Position numbers and translations under genes: made by a program. From Roseibium aggregatum (lineage in GTDB: Bacteria > Pseudomonadota > Alphaproteobacteria > Rhizobiales > Stappiaceae), in contig NZ_JABFCZ010000001.1 in assembly GCF_014692675.1 (NCBI RefSeq), positions 186,001-250,000 of the forward strand: DNA of 64,000 bases, in the 5' to 3' direction. This document shows positions 44,667-54,204 of this stretch, in pieces. Numbering within the stretch: position 1 is the first letter of the stretch; every line of letters starts with the position of its first letter. The notes beneath the pieces are model-generated. The model made no database searches, was not told the origin of the DNA, and saw only the letters and a program-made list of their open reading frames with translations.

Positions 44667-45320
44667 ATGGCAGACTTTCCGCCCCCTGCGTCCGGACTGA
44701 AGCTGGACCACGTCGAAATCGACCTCGAAACAAGGCGTCTGGTGACACTTGACCGGCTGGTCCCGCCCGGCGAGGTGCTGACCGTGATGGGAGACAGCGG
44801 CAGCGGGAAATCGTCTCTTCTGGATTTCGTCGCCGGGTTCCTGGCCCCCGCGTTCCGGGCGAGAGGGCGGATCTGGCTGGATGGTGTGGAGATCACGTCG
44901 CTTCCGCCCCAGGAACGAAAAGTCGGACTGATGTTTCAGGCGCCCCTTCTGTTTCCTCACATGTCGGTCGGCGAGAATCTCCTGTTCGGCCTGGACAGGA
45001 GCAAGGATCAGGACCGAGGGCAGCGCCGCACCCTTGCCGAGGACGCCCTGCGCGACGTCGGGCTCGCCGGTTTCTTCGATCGCGATCCGGCAACCCTGTC
45101 CGGCGGCCAGCAGACGCGGGTCGCCCTGATGCGGCTGCTTCTCGCCGAGCCGGGGGCACTCCTGCTCGACGAGCCGTTTTCAAGCCTCGATCAGACCCGG
45201 CGCGCCGATCTCCGCAATCTGGTCTTTTCCAAAGCACGCGAAAAAGGCCTGCCGATCTTGCTGGTCACCCACGACCCGGACGATGCCGAAGCCGCCGGCG
45301 GCGCAATGGTCCGGCTTTAG
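44667..45320 (+). CDS. ABC transporter ATP-binding protein (YnjD-like)
   Basis: ATPase of 217 residues. Walker A is VMGDSGSGKSSLLDFVAG, the Q-loop is GLMFQAPLLFPHMSV, the signature is LSGGQQTRVALMRLLLAE, Walker B is ALLLDEPFSSLD and the switch His is LLVTHDPDDAEA. The ATG at 44667 opens the domain normally 7 bp after the permease stop. No C-terminal TOBE domain, matching YnjD. It completes the three-gene importer. Confidence 0.92.
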   Translation: MADFPPPASGLKLDHVEIDLETRRLVTLDRLVPPGEVLTVMGDSGSGKSSLLDFVAGFLAPAFRARGRIWLDGVEITSLPPQERKVGLMFQAPLLFPHMSVGENLLFGLDRSKDQDRGQRRTLAEDALRDVGLAGFFDRDPATLSGGQQTRVALMRLLLAEPGALLLDEPFSSLDQTRRADLRNLVFSKAREKGLPILLVTHDPDDAEAAGGAMVRL

Positions 45321-45336
45321 ACGCAATAGACCTGGC

Positions 45337-45822
45337 TCAGCCTGCCGCGTTCGCAGGTGCCGCCTGCAGCAGCGCATAATTGTCGATGCCGATCTGCTCG
45401 ATCAACTGAAGCTGGGTTTCGAGGAAATCGATGTGGCTTTCCTCGTCCGCCAGAAGGGTTTCGAACAGCTCCATGGAGACATAGTCCCCGCATTCGCGGC
45501 AGACCTGACGCGCCTCGTGATAGAGGGACCTGGCGACATATTCGCCCGCGAGGTCGCATTCGATGCATTCCTTGAGCGACTGGCCGATGCGCATCGGATC
45601 GAGCACCTGCAGGTTGGGCAGGCCTTCCAGGAAGATGATCCGGTCGATGATCCGGTCGGCATGGCCGCGCTCTTCTTCCGATTCCTCTTTTTCCTTGGCG
45701 GCGAGTTTGGTGTAGCCCCAGTCCGCCATGAGGTTTGCATGCAGCCAGTACTGGTTGACCGCCGTCAGTTCATGGCGCAGCGCCTTGTTCAGATATTCGA
45801 TAACCCTCGGTTCGCCCTTCAT
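45337..45822 (-). CDS. bfr: Bacterioferritin, haem-ligand Met52 replaced
   Basis: Ferritin-like iron-storage subunit of 161 residues (24-mer expected). Diiron ligands are in place: E18 ([11 protein letters not shown]), E51 and H54 (SEEERGHAD), E94 region ([16 protein letters not shown]) and E127/H130 ([11 protein letters not shown]). The usual haem-coordinating Met52 is Arg here (EERGHAD instead of the EMxHAD pattern), so haem binding between subunits is doubtful. It lies 13 bp after the ferredoxin gene bfd, which suits iron release. Confidence 0.93.
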   Translation of the reverse strand: MKGEPRVIEYLNKALRHELTAVNQYWLHANLMADWGYTKLAAKEKEESEEERGHADRIIDRIIFLEGLPNLQVLDPMRIGQSLKECIECDLAGEYVARSLYHEARQVCRECGDYVSMELFETLLADEESHIDFLETQLQLIEQIGIDNYALLQAAPANAAG

Positions 45823-45835
45823 GATGCCCTCTCCG

Positions 45836-46078
45836 TTATCGCCTGCGGTTGCCGGCGGCCTTTAATCTTGCATAGCCGCTCCCTGAGCCGCCGTCTTTTG
45901 CGTCCTCGTGAATGATTTGAATGACAGCCGGAAAACAGCTGCCGCAACGGGGCCTGCAGCCCAGATGCCGGAACACGGCGCCGGGGGTGGGCACCTTGCC
46001 GTTCGGGTCGGCACGCATCTCTTCCGCCGCCTTGCGAAGCTGCGCGTCCGACAACACATTACAGGAACAGATGATCAT
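45836..46078 (-). CDS. bfd: Bacterioferritin-associated ferredoxin (BFD-like)
   Basis: [2Fe-2S] protein of 80 residues. Cluster Cys: MIICSCN (C4, C6) and CRPRCGSC (C45, C48), with an extra C41. In Bfd proteins such a cluster donates electrons to bacterioferritin to mobilise stored iron. It sits upstream of bfr, 13 bp apart, in one operon. The Cys45-x2-Cys48 spacing matches the second half-site of E. coli Bfd; the longer inter-Cys loop is typical for alphaproteobacteria. In such species Irr or RirA often control these genes, but no clear box was found upstream. Confidence 0.88.
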   Translation of the reverse strand: MIICSCNVLSDAQLRKAAEEMRADPNGKVPTPGAVFRHLGCRPRCGSCFPAVIQIIHEDAKDGGSGSGYARLKAAGNRRR

Positions 46079-46353
46079 TCCGGGCCCCGGGCCGTTTTGT
46101 CCTAAATCGTGAACTCACATAAAAAACGCGACAAAAGCCCGGCCCCGCAGACCCGTCGCAAGTTTCTGAAAACCGGACGATTTTCCGAAACGCCGCGCCA
46201 ATAATGCCACTAATTTCGTTCGCGCCAACCCTGCTTCGTTTATGAACTCCCAATCGGGCTCATTCTGGCATAGAAAGGTTGGTCCGCATAAACTAAAGTA
46301 ACCTGAAAAAGTCAACTTTAACCTGCCAGGTTCCACATTGAGGCAAAGCCCGC

Positions 46354-47112
46354 ATGAGTGACAGCAATCCGATCGATGAGCGTCGAACCGTCGTCCTGAC
46401 CGGCGCAAGCCGGGGGATCGGCCACGCGACCGTGAAGCGGTTTTCCGCCGCCGGCTGGCGTGTCATCACCTGTTCGCGGCACGCCTTTTCCGACAAGTGC
46501 CCCTGGCCGATGGGACCGGAGGACCATATCCAGGTGGACCTGTCGGACCCGGAAAATCTCGGCTACGCGATCCAGGAAATGCGCAAGCGCCTTGAGCCGC
46601 ACGGATCGAAGCTGCATGCGCTGATCAACAATGCCGGCATCAGTCCCAAGGGCGACGACGGCGACCGGCTGGATTCCCTGACGACCTCGATGCACATCTG
46701 GCGTCACGTCTTCCAGGTCAATTTCTTCGCACCGATCATGCTGGGCCGCGGGCTGTTCAAGGAACTGAAGAATGCCGGCGGGTCGATCGTGAACGTGACC
46801 TCCATCGCAGGCAGCCGGGTGCACCCGTTCGCAGGCACCGCCTATGCGACCTCCAAGGCGGCTCTGGCGTCGCTGACGCGCGAAATGGCGGCTGATTTCG
46901 GACCGCACGGCATCCGGGTAAACGCGATTGCGCCGGGAGAGATCGACACGTCCATCCTGTCGCCGGGCACGGAAAAACTGATCGAGGAAATTCCGCTTCG
47001 CCGCTTGGGACGGCCGGACGAAGTGGCCGACACGATCCACTTCCTGTGCACCTCGCCCTCGTCTTACGTCACGGGTTCGGAGATCCACATCAACGGCGGG
47101 CAACATGTCTAG
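46354..47112 (+). CDS. SDR family oxidoreductase
   Basis: Classical short-chain dehydrogenase of 252 residues. Cofactor motif VVLTGASRGIGHATVKRF, NNAG motif ALINNAGISPKGDD, catalytic Ser in NVTSIAGSRVHP and Tyr/Lys in YATSKAALASLTREMA, and IRVNAIAPGEIDT. The N-terminal Arg cluster suggests NADP preference. Substrate is unknown. It stands alone, with an AT-rich 275-bp gap upstream that contains an inverted repeat TAAAGT/ACTTTA (46294-46320). Confidence 0.88.
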   Translation: MSDSNPIDERRTVVLTGASRGIGHATVKRFSAAGWRVITCSRHAFSDKCPWPMGPEDHIQVDLSDPENLGYAIQEMRKRLEPHGSKLHALINNAGISPKGDDGDRLDSLTTSMHIWRHVFQVNFFAPIMLGRGLFKELKNAGGSIVNVTSIAGSRVHPFAGTAYATSKAALASLTREMAADFGPHGIRVNAIAPGEIDTSILSPGTEKLIEEIPLRRLGRPDEVADTIHFLCTSPSSYVTGSEIHINGGQHV

Positions 47113-47437
47113 GTTGCATGATTTTCGCAAAGCCGGTCGCGCAAAATTCAGTCGTGCAGGAATTTTCGACGAAACGGGACACTCCGGTGTTCAAATCTCC
47201 AATGACCCTCGGACGAGGTATTGACTCAAATACTAATAATTAAAAGAGCTTAGCTGCTGTAAAATCTACTCATAAGCGGATACTCTATATATTAATTATT
47301 TTTTCGCTCACCGGCGCCCGAACACAACCGTTACATGAATTCTTACACAATATTCGATTTACATTATTTTCACCAATCTACACGACAGTTTCCCCAAAAC
47401 GAACAGCAATTCCTGAAGTTGCTAGGTGGGGTAACCT
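47113..47437. other. Gap upstream of first chemoreceptor
   Basis: AT-rich 325 bp between the SDR and chemoreceptor genes. No coding frame or hairpin was supported. It should hold the promoter for the chemoreceptor, whose ATG follows GTGGGGTAACCT. Confidence 0.45.
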
Positions 47438-49873
47438 ATGAAATACATCCTTAAATGGCTGGTCGATCTGCGCTTTGGCTACAAGGTCAGCGGCGGCTTC
47501 GGCGCCATCCTCGTCCTGACCGCCATCGTGGGCGCCGTCGGCTTTTTTGCAATCCTGAACCTGTCGTCGCGGTTTGAAGTTGCCGACCAGGCCGCCCAGG
47601 TCTCCAGCCTGATGCAGGCAACATCGCTCAAGCGCGAGGCATTCCTGACGGATGCCAGTGCGGAGGCCGCAGATGCCACGCGGCAGGAAATCCAGCAGCT
47701 CGCGGATGCCTTGAACCGGCTGCAGGAGACCGCCAGCGGTGAAGGCGATGCCGGAACCCAGGTGGCCGATGCGGCATCCGCCGTTTCTGACTTTGCCTCC
47801 ACCTTCGACGAAGTCGTCACGCTGACCGATCAGCAGTCGATGCGTCTTGCCACCCTGCTGGAGGCAACGGACGCCCTTGCCGGCCAGGCCGACCGCATCA
47901 AGGACACCGTCTTGACGACGGAAAAGGGCATCCGGGAGGAAGTCACCAATGCCAATAAGGATCTGGAGACCGCAAACGAACTGGCGCGCCACGTCTTCGC
48001 CCTGCAGGAACAGGCCTTTGCCATTCAGCTTACCTATCTGAAGGCCAGCGGGAACCTCTCCGGCGCGCAGCTGGACGAATCTCTGCAAACGACCGACAGC
48101 ATTGCGTCCGAGGCGGCGTTGCTGACGACCCAGAAATTTGCCGGCATGTCCTCGGACAATTTCGACCTCCTTGCCAAAGAAGCGAATACGCTCAAGGAGA
48201 ACCTCACGAAAATGACCGGTGATCTCGGGTTCGCCGAAGCCTTCGAGGTCAAGGAAGTCGCCGGCACAGCAATCGAAAAGATCATCGATGTCGCTCGTGA
48301 AATCCGCTTCCAGCTGCTTCCTGCTGTCAAGAACGCCAAGACGGTCGCCCAGTCGAATGCAATGAAGCTTGAGAGCATTCGCGTAATCAAGGAACAGGCG
48401 ACCAAGCTCGATGAACTTTCCATGCAGTCGCGGACCGAAGTCCTCAACCTTTTCGGCGGGTTCGGTGCGACCGACACGAAGCCGGTAGAGGACAAGGTCG
48501 GTGAACTGGTTGCGATCGAGGAAGCTCTGACCGGCTCGTCCCAGTTCCTCCCCGCGGTGAAGGAAGTTACCGGAGAAATCGCCGAAGCGATCGTGACCTT
48601 CGACAAGGCCTTCAAGGAAATGGTCACTTCGAAAGCGGATCTGCAGGCGCGGCGGGAACAGCTCGACAATCTGACGGCCACGGTGAACCAGCAGATTGCC
48701 TCGCTCACGTCTTCCCAATCCCATAATGCCCGCAATGCAGGACAGACGGCCCTGACGACGATTGGCATCACGATCCTTCTGGCCATCGTTGCCGGCTTTG
48801 CAATGGCCTTCGTCCTCAATCTTGCGATCACACGCCCGATCCGCGGAATGACATCGGTCATGTCCGCCCTGGCAGACGGCAACAATGACGTCGACATCGT
48901 CGGCCTGGACCGCGGCGACGAGATCGGCGACATGAGCCGGACCGTTCAGGTCTTCCGCGACAATGCGCTGGAACGGGCGCGGCTCCAGGAAGAAAGCGCA
49001 AGAGAAGAGCAGGCGCGCCTGCAACGCCAGGAGCGGATAGACGGTCTCATCTCCTCTTTCCGGGCGACGGCCGAAGAGGTGATCGGCTCGGTCGGGCAGA
49101 CCGCCGACGGGCTGGACAAGACCGCGAATGCGCTGACGGAAATCGCACGCGACAGTTCCAACCACGCCAGCGAGACGCTGACTTCATCCGACGAGGCGAC
49201 CCGCAACGCACAGGCGGTTGCGAGCGCGGCCGAGGAACTGGCCGCTTCCATCGGCGAAATCTCACGCCAGGTTTCCCAGACGACGGAAGTTGTCGGCAGG
49301 GCGACGGTCGGCACCCAGAAAACCAACGAGAAGGTCGAGGGACTTGCCGCATCGGCCGCAAAGATCGGCGAGGTCGTGACCTTGATCCAGGCGATTGCCG
49401 AACAGACCAACCTCCTGGCGCTGAATGCCACCATCGAGGCGGCACGTGCAGGCGAAGCGGGCAAGGGCTTTGCCGTGGTGGCGGCCGAAGTCAAGGAACT
49501 CGCCACCCAGACCTCCAAGGCGACGGAGGAAATCAGCCAGCAGATCAGCGCCATCCAGGGCGCGACGGAAGAGTCGGTGCGCGCCATCGGCGAGATCACG
49601 CAAATCATGGACGAGGTCAACAATTACACCTCGACCATCGCTGCCGCGGTCGAAGAGCAAGGTGCTGCGACCACCGAGATCTCGCAGAACGTCCAGCGCG
49701 CGGCGGAGGGCACCCAGTCGGTCTCCTCCGCGATCTCGCAGCTCTCCCAGGCTGTCGATCACACCTCGTCTTCCGCCGACCTCGTTCTGTCGGCTTCCGG
49801 CGAGCTCAACGAGAAGACCGGCCGGCTCAAGCTGGAAGTCGACCAGTTCCTGGCCGGCGTGGCGGCAGCTTAG
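47438..49873 (+). CDS. Methyl-accepting chemotaxis protein with large helical sensor
   Basis: Transmembrane chemoreceptor of 811 residues. Helix 1 lies about 20-45 (FGAILVLTAIVGAVGFFAIL), and a periplasmic domain of nearly 390 residues, all-helical in character, extends to helix 2 near 440 (ITILLAIVAGFAMAFVL). HAMP follows (TRPIRGMTSVMSALADGNND), then the signalling tip [30 protein letters not shown]. The sensor size suits a helical bimodular (HBM)-type domain that binds organic acids. No CheR-binding pentapeptide tail is seen. A clear terminator follows. Confidence 0.93.
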   Translation: MKYILKWLVDLRFGYKVSGGFGAILVLTAIVGAVGFFAILNLSSRFEVADQAAQVSSLMQATSLKREAFLTDASAEAADATRQEIQQLADALNRLQETASGEGDAGTQVADAASAVSDFASTFDEVVTLTDQQSMRLATLLEATDALAGQADRIKDTVLTTEKGIREEVTNANKDLETANELARHVFALQEQAFAIQLTYLKASGNLSGAQLDESLQTTDSIASEAALLTTQKFAGMSSDNFDLLAKEANTLKENLTKMTGDLGFAEAFEVKEVAGTAIEKIIDVAREIRFQLLPAVKNAKTVAQSNAMKLESIRVIKEQATKLDELSMQSRTEVLNLFGGFGATDTKPVEDKVGELVAIEEALTGSSQFLPAVKEVTGEIAEAIVTFDKAFKEMVTSKADLQARREQLDNLTATVNQQIASLTSSQSHNARNAGQTALTTIGITILLAIVAGFAMAFVLNLAITRPIRGMTSVMSALADGNNDVDIVGLDRGDEIGDMSRTVQVFRDNALERARLQEESAREEQARLQRQERIDGLISSFRATAEEVIGSVGQTADGLDKTANALTEIARDSSNHASETLTSSDEATRNAQAVASAAEELAASIGEISRQVSQTTEVVGRATVGTQKTNEKVEGLAASAAKIGEVVTLIQAIAEQTNLLALNATIEAARAGEAGKGFAVVAAEVKELATQTSKATEEISQQISAIQGATEESVRAIGEITQIMDEVNNYTSTIAAAVEEQGAATTEISQNVQRAAEGTQSVSSAISQLSQAVDHTSSSADLVLSASGELNEKTGRLKLEVDQFLAGVAAA

Positions 49874-49893
49874 GATCAGGACACAGCAACAGG

Positions 49894-49919
49894 GGGCGGC
49901 CGCACGGGCCGCCCTTTTT
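49894..49919 (+). terminator. Terminator after chemoreceptor
   Basis: GGGCGGCC-GCACG-GGCCGCCC stem-loop followed by five T. It lies 21 bp after the chemoreceptor stop. Confidence 0.9.
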
Positions 49920-49936
49920 GTATCTGTTCCTGAAAT

Positions 49937-50389
49937 CTAGAACAGGCCGCCGAGACGATAGGTCAGGACGAGCGAAATGCAGGCCTTCACCTCTTCGACC
50001 GGGAGTTCCCGGCCTGCGGAAAACAGAAGGCCGCGCTTGCCGTCGAACACGAACGTATTCGGGTAGAGGTCCGTGACCCTTTCCGCAATGCTGGTGCGGC
50101 AATTGAAAAACAGGCCATAGGTATCCGGCATCGTCTTCTTCGCCGCCAGCCGCAGCGTGGTGCCGGAGCGGGTGACGTCCGTCAGATAGGACGGTTCGCC
50201 CCATTTCAGGGTTTCGTGCAACGGGCCGATCCGGGCATCCTCGCCGGCGACCTGATAGCCAAGGGCGCGCAGGTCCATAAGGCCCTTCCGGACGGCGGCC
50301 GGACACCCTGACAGATAGTCTGCGACCGGCTGCACCGGATCGGGCATCTCCGCATATGGCTGCCTGTCCGCTGTTGCCTCTTGATCCAT
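49937..50389 (-). CDS. DUF1801 domain protein
   Basis: Cytoplasmic protein of 150 residues with a DUF1801 (YdhG/YjbR-like) fold: VADYLSGCPAAVRKGLMDLRALG, ETLKWGEPSYLT, and GLFFNCRTSIAERVTDLYP. Some relatives occur in stress or frataxin-like contexts, but no function is assigned. It is convergent with the chemoreceptor and divergent from the methyltransferase operon. Confidence 0.85.
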   Translation of the reverse strand: MDQEATADRQPYAEMPDPVQPVADYLSGCPAAVRKGLMDLRALGYQVAGEDARIGPLHETLKWGEPSYLTDVTRSGTTLRLAAKKTMPDTYGLFFNCRTSIAERVTDLYPNTFVFDGKRGLLFSAGRELPVEEVKACISLVLTYRLGGLF

Positions 50390-50499
50390 CGCCTCCTCGC
50401 GGCCTTCCGGCGGTCAAATCGGAGCGATGCGATTGACCGCGGCGTCCTGCCGGAATAATGCCTGTTCAATCCGACCCGTCAAACCTTTGAGAGACAACC

Positions 50500-51453
50500 T
50501 TGCCGGACACCCCGACAAAATCCGACTTTGCCCCTTACGGACAGGCGCCTGTTCAGAACTGGCCGGTCATCCTTGAGACCCGGGGATGGAAGGACTATTG
50601 CCTGCTCGACATGGGCGAGGGACAGAAGCTGGAACGTTACGGCCGGTTTTCCATTGTCCGGCCGGAACCCCAGGCGATGGGCAAGCGGCGTCTGAAACCT
50701 GCCGCATGGGAGCGGGCGAATGCCGTCTTTTCCGGCGACACGGAGGAAGAGGGTCCGGGCCGCTGGAAATTCTCCGGCAATGTGCCCGAGACCTGGGAGA
50801 TGGCTTACGGCCCGGTGAAATATATCGGCCGGTTCATGTCGTTCCGCCATGTCGGCGTCTTTCCGGAACAGGCCGCGCACTGGGACTGGGTCAACGGCAA
50901 GGTCCGCGCGGAGCGGACGAAGAACCCGGACCGCCCGCTGAAGATCCTCAACCTGTTCGGTTACACCGGGCTCGCCTCGCTGCTGCCGGCCACCGAAGGC
51001 GCGCAGGTCACCCATGTGGACGCTTCCAAGAAGGCGATCGGCTATGCCCGGGAGAACCAGGCCCTGTCCGGCCTGGAAGACCTGCCGATCCGCTGGATCT
51101 GCGAGGACGCGTCGAAATTCGTTGCCCGGGAAGTCCGGCGCGGCAACACCTATGACGGCATCATTCTCGACCCGCCGAAATACGGCCGCGGTCCGAAGGG
51201 CGAAGTCTGGGACATCTACACCAGCCTGCCGGAGATGCTCGACAACCTGCGGCAGCTGCTTGCCAAGGACGCGCTGTTCATGATCCTGACGGCCTATGCG
51301 ATCCGCTCCAGCTTCCTCGCCATTCACGAACTGATGGCCGAAACCCTGGAAAAGCAGGGCGGGCAGCTGGAATCAGGGGAACTTGTCATTCGCGAAGAGG
51401 ACGGCAAGCGGGCCCTGTCCACCTCGCTGTTTTCCAGATGGAGCAGCCGATGA
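50500..51453 (+). CDS. Class I SAM-dependent methyltransferase (RlmI-like)
   Basis: Methyltransferase of 317 residues. SAM motif I is KILNLFGYTGLASLLPATEG, the acidic loop VTHVDASKKAIGYARENQALSG follows, and motif IV is DGIILDPPKYGRGPKGEVWD with the DPPK signature of RNA m5C/rRNA methylases. An unusual TTG start at 50500 follows GAGAGAC. The C-terminus overlaps the next gene (a TrmH-family enzyme), so an RNA target is likely. No PUA domain is seen, so the exact base is open. Confidence 0.86.
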   Translation: MPDTPTKSDFAPYGQAPVQNWPVILETRGWKDYCLLDMGEGQKLERYGRFSIVRPEPQAMGKRRLKPAAWERANAVFSGDTEEEGPGRWKFSGNVPETWEMAYGPVKYIGRFMSFRHVGVFPEQAAHWDWVNGKVRAERTKNPDRPLKILNLFGYTGLASLLPATEGAQVTHVDASKKAIGYARENQALSGLEDLPIRWICEDASKFVAREVRRGNTYDGIILDPPKYGRGPKGEVWDIYTSLPEMLDNLRQLLAKDALFMILTAYAIRSSFLAIHELMAETLEKQGGQLESGELVIREEDGKRALSTSLFSRWSSR

Positions 51454-52289
51454 GCCAGACGGACAAGCCCCAGCGGGCCGGCGCGGTGAAGCAGATCACC
51501 AGTCATTCCAATCCGATCGTCAAGGAAATCAAGGGACTGGTCGCCCAGCGCAAGCACCGGACCCAGTCCGGGCTGTTCGTCGCCGAAGGGCTGAAGCTTG
51601 CAACCGACGCCATGGCCGCGGGCTGGGGCGTGCGCTATCTCGCTCTTGGGCCCGAAGCCCGGGACAATCCGGTCGCGCAAAAGGCGGCCGCCAATGCCAA
51701 GGCGCGCGGCGCCCTGATCCTGGAGGTCAGCACGGCGGTTCTGGCCGCCATGACCCGCAAGGACAATCCGCAAACGGTGGTCGGCGTTTACGAACAGCAG
51801 ATCCTGTCGGCACAAGACATCGATCCGTCCGGGGCGACTGTTTGGATCGCGCTTGACCGGGTGCGCGATCCGGGCAATCTCGGCACCATCATCCGTACCG
51901 CCGATGCGGTCGGCGCATCCGGCGTGATGCTGGTCGGCGATTGCACCGATCCGTTCGCGGTCGAGGCGGTGCGCGCAACCATGGGCTCGCTCTTTCACGT
52001 GCCGCTTGCCAAGCTGACCAAGGACCAGTTCAAGGCGCTTGCCGGGAAATGGCCGGGAACCGTGGTCGGCACCCATCTGAAAGGGTCGGTCGATTACCGG
52101 ACGCCGGACTATTCGGAGCCGGTTCTGCTGCTGATGGGCAATGAACAGCAAGGCCTCGAAGACGACATGGCCGCGGCCTGCTCTACCCTGACCCGGATCC
52201 CGCAGGTGGGCGAGGCAGACAGTCTCAACCTGGCGGTCGCCACCGGCATTTCGCTTTATGAAATTCGCCGCAAGCACTTGGAACTTTGA
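51450..52289 (+). CDS. TrmH/SpoU family RNA methyltransferase
   Basis: SPOUT-fold RNA 2'-O-methyltransferase of 279 residues. An N-terminal substrate-binding domain (ITSHSNPIVKEIKGLVAQRKHR, FVAEGLKLATDA) precedes the SpoU domain with WIALDRVRDPGNLGTIIRTAD (motif 1), LLLMGNEQQGLEDD (motif 2) and IPQVGEADSLNLAVATGISLYE (motif 3). The ATG at 51450 overlaps the upstream stop by 4 bp and follows GGAG. rRNA or tRNA target not decided. Confidence 0.92.
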   Translation: MSQTDKPQRAGAVKQITSHSNPIVKEIKGLVAQRKHRTQSGLFVAEGLKLATDAMAAGWGVRYLALGPEARDNPVAQKAAANAKARGALILEVSTAVLAAMTRKDNPQTVVGVYEQQILSAQDIDPSGATVWIALDRVRDPGNLGTIIRTADAVGASGVMLVGDCTDPFAVEAVRATMGSLFHVPLAKLTKDQFKALAGKWPGTVVGTHLKGSVDYRTPDYSEPVLLLMGNEQQGLEDDMAAACSTLTRIPQVGEADSLNLAVATGISLYEIRRKHLEL

Positions 52290-52300
52290 AGAGAATTCAC

Positions 52301-53158
52301 ATGCGGCTATTCGTTTTCGGGATCGGTTATTCGTCAAAGGCTTTCATCGAACGGGTCCGAGACCGGTTCGACTGGATCGGCGGCACGACCCGTTCGCAGG
52401 AAAAGGCGGCGGCACTTCAGGCGGAAGGCATCCACGCCTTCGTGTTCGACGGCAACACACCGGGTAACGGCATTGCCGATGCGCTTGCCACGGCAAGCCA
52501 TGTGCTGGTCTCCATCGGCCCGAATGAAGGTGGCGATCCGGTTCTCAACACCCATGCGGACGACATCGCGGCTGGTTGTCCTTCGTGGATCGGTTATCTG
52601 TCCACCGTAGGCGTCTATGGAAACCACGACGGCGCATGGGTCGATGAAGACACGCCCTGCAAGCCGGTCTCCAAACGGTCGGTGCAGCGGGTCGCGGCCG
52701 AGAACGCCTGGATCGCTTTTGCAAACGAAAATGCACTGCCGGTGCAGATCTTCCGTCTCTCCGGCATTTACGGGCCGGGCCGCAATGCATTCGAAAATTT
52801 CCGGAAAGGCACGGCCCGCCGCCTGATCAAGCCGGGACAGGTGTTCAACCGCATCCATGTTGCCGATATCGCCGGTGTGCTGGAAGCGGCCATGGCGCGG
52901 CCGTCCACACGCATCTTCAATGTCACCGACGACGAACCGGCCCCGCCCCAGGATGTGGTGGCCTATGCCGCGGAACTGCTTGGCATCGATCCGCCCCCCG
53001 AAATTCCTTTCGACAATGCGGACCTCTCGCCCATGGCCAGGTCCTTCTACGGTGAGAACAAGCGGGTTTCGAATCAGAGGGTCAAACGGGAGCTCGGATA
53101 TACGTTCCTGTATCCTGATTACAGATCCGCGTTAATTGCCCTTCGGGACAAGGTTTAA
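52301..53158 (+). CDS. NAD(P)-dependent epimerase/dehydratase-like protein
   Basis: Extended SDR-like protein of 285 residues. N-terminal Rossmann motif LFVFGIGYSSKAFIERV (atypical GxGYxS), then SHVLVSIGPNEGGDP, GYLSTVGVYGNHDGAWVDE and FRLSGIYGPGRNAFE. The catalytic Tyr-x3-Lys is not obvious, as in YeeZ-type members. ATG 52301 follows GAAGAG; it lies 11 bp after the RNA methyltransferase, so the three genes form an operon. Confidence 0.84.
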   Translation: MRLFVFGIGYSSKAFIERVRDRFDWIGGTTRSQEKAAALQAEGIHAFVFDGNTPGNGIADALATASHVLVSIGPNEGGDPVLNTHADDIAAGCPSWIGYLSTVGVYGNHDGAWVDEDTPCKPVSKRSVQRVAAENAWIAFANENALPVQIFRLSGIYGPGRNAFENFRKGTARRLIKPGQVFNRIHVADIAGVLEAAMARPSTRIFNVTDDEPAPPQDVVAYAAELLGIDPPPEIPFDNADLSPMARSFYGENKRVSNQRVKRELGYTFLYPDYRSALIALRDKV

Positions 53159-53575
53159 CCTGAATTCTGCAGCGATTTACTTGGAACGCTTTCTTGTGGC
53201 GGGGTCTTCCAGAATCTAAACCATAGAATTCCGAAATGGATAAATTGCCTAATAATTAGTCAGTTTCGCACCATCCAGAAAGAAGAATCCTGAAACGCAC
53301 AGGAATACTCCTGCACCGTATTCGAGCTGATCGGAAAACCTCTTTTCGCCGAAATTATTCGGCGCATTACTCACTCATTTGCAACTAATGATTGCCTCCA
53401 CAATAAGCATCAATTCAGTAAAGTATAGGTATTTTTGCGATATATATGCATTTTCCCTAATGTAATTGATGTTTGACGCCCAACCAATCCCTTTTTTTCA
53501 AGTATATTCTTTATTCTTATTGATCCAATTTTAATTTTTACTCGACATATTTCCTTCACTCGCAAGGAGATGAAA
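53159..53575. other. AT-rich leader of the cache-chemoreceptor operon
   Basis: This 417-bp gap is poor in GC compared with its flanks (several T- and A-rich runs at 53380-53560) and has no coding frame of note. A small stem (TTTTCGCCGAA...TTCGGCG around 53344-53364) is present. No riboswitch class was recognised; the promoter of the following two genes must lie here. Confidence 0.45.
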
Positions 53576-54190
53576 ATGATTTCGAAAAATTGGCTGATGG
53601 GGCTGTGTCTGCTTCCTCTGACCTTTACGGCAGCATATTCCGCCGAACCCACGCCGCCGGACACAAACGCCCTGGTGACCCAGGACGTCATTGCCAAGGT
53701 CAGAAGCTGGCTGGCCAATCCGATCGTCGACCTTTCGATCAATGCCCAGAATGAAACCCGCGGCTCCCTTTCGCAGGCGCAGATCGACTCACTCGATCAG
53801 CAATGGCGCGCCGAACGCGAAGCCGATGACAAACCTTTGATTTCAGCCACCCTGGCCGCACCGTTGTCGGTCTATCTTCTAAGGATACAAGCTCAGAACC
53901 TGGGTCTCTATACTGAAATATTTGTCATGGACGCCAACGGCCTCAATGTCGGCCAGAGCGCGATTACCGGTTACTATTGGCAAGGCGACGAAGCGAAATT
54001 CCAGAAGACCTTTCAGGTTGCCAGGGACGCGATCTTCATCGATGAGCCCGAATGGGACGAGGACCGCAAGATCTGGCGGGCCCAGGTCAATATGACCATT
54101 GCCGATCCCAAGACCGACAAGGCCATCGGTGCGGCAACGGTCGAACTCAATCTAACCGAACTGCAACGCCGCGCTGGTTTCGGCAGCTAA
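53576..54190 (+). CDS. Secreted single-cache (PDC-type) sensor protein
   Basis: Periplasmic protein of 204 residues. A signal peptide ([22 protein letters not shown]) leads into a PDC/cache sensor core: residues 113-127 [15 protein letters not shown], 133-143 [11 protein letters not shown], 154-163 [10 protein letters not shown] and 171-188 with [14 protein letters not shown]. These blocks are those seen in cache domains of membrane sensors, but here there is no membrane helix after the domain. ATG 53576 sits 6 nt after AAGGAG; the ATG at 53570 would have no spacer. Chemoreceptor gene follows 14 bp later, so the two probably act together. Confidence 0.82.
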   Translation: MISKNWLMGLCLLPLTFTAAYSAEPTPPDTNALVTQDVIAKVRSWLANPIVDLSINAQNETRGSLSQAQIDSLDQQWRAEREADDKPLISATLAAPLSVYLLRIQAQNLGLYTEIFVMDANGLNVGQSAITGYYWQGDEAKFQKTFQVARDAIFIDEPEWDEDRKIWRAQVNMTIADPKTDKAIGAATVELNLTELQRRAGFGS

Positions 54191-54204
54191 CCGCGAGGGA
54201 TCAG

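Noticed and set aside
53159..53575. Possible c-di-GMP or other riboswitch upstream of the cache-chemoreceptor operon
   Set aside because: None of the conserved core blocks of a known riboswitch class could be found; only AT-rich DNA and one weak stem.
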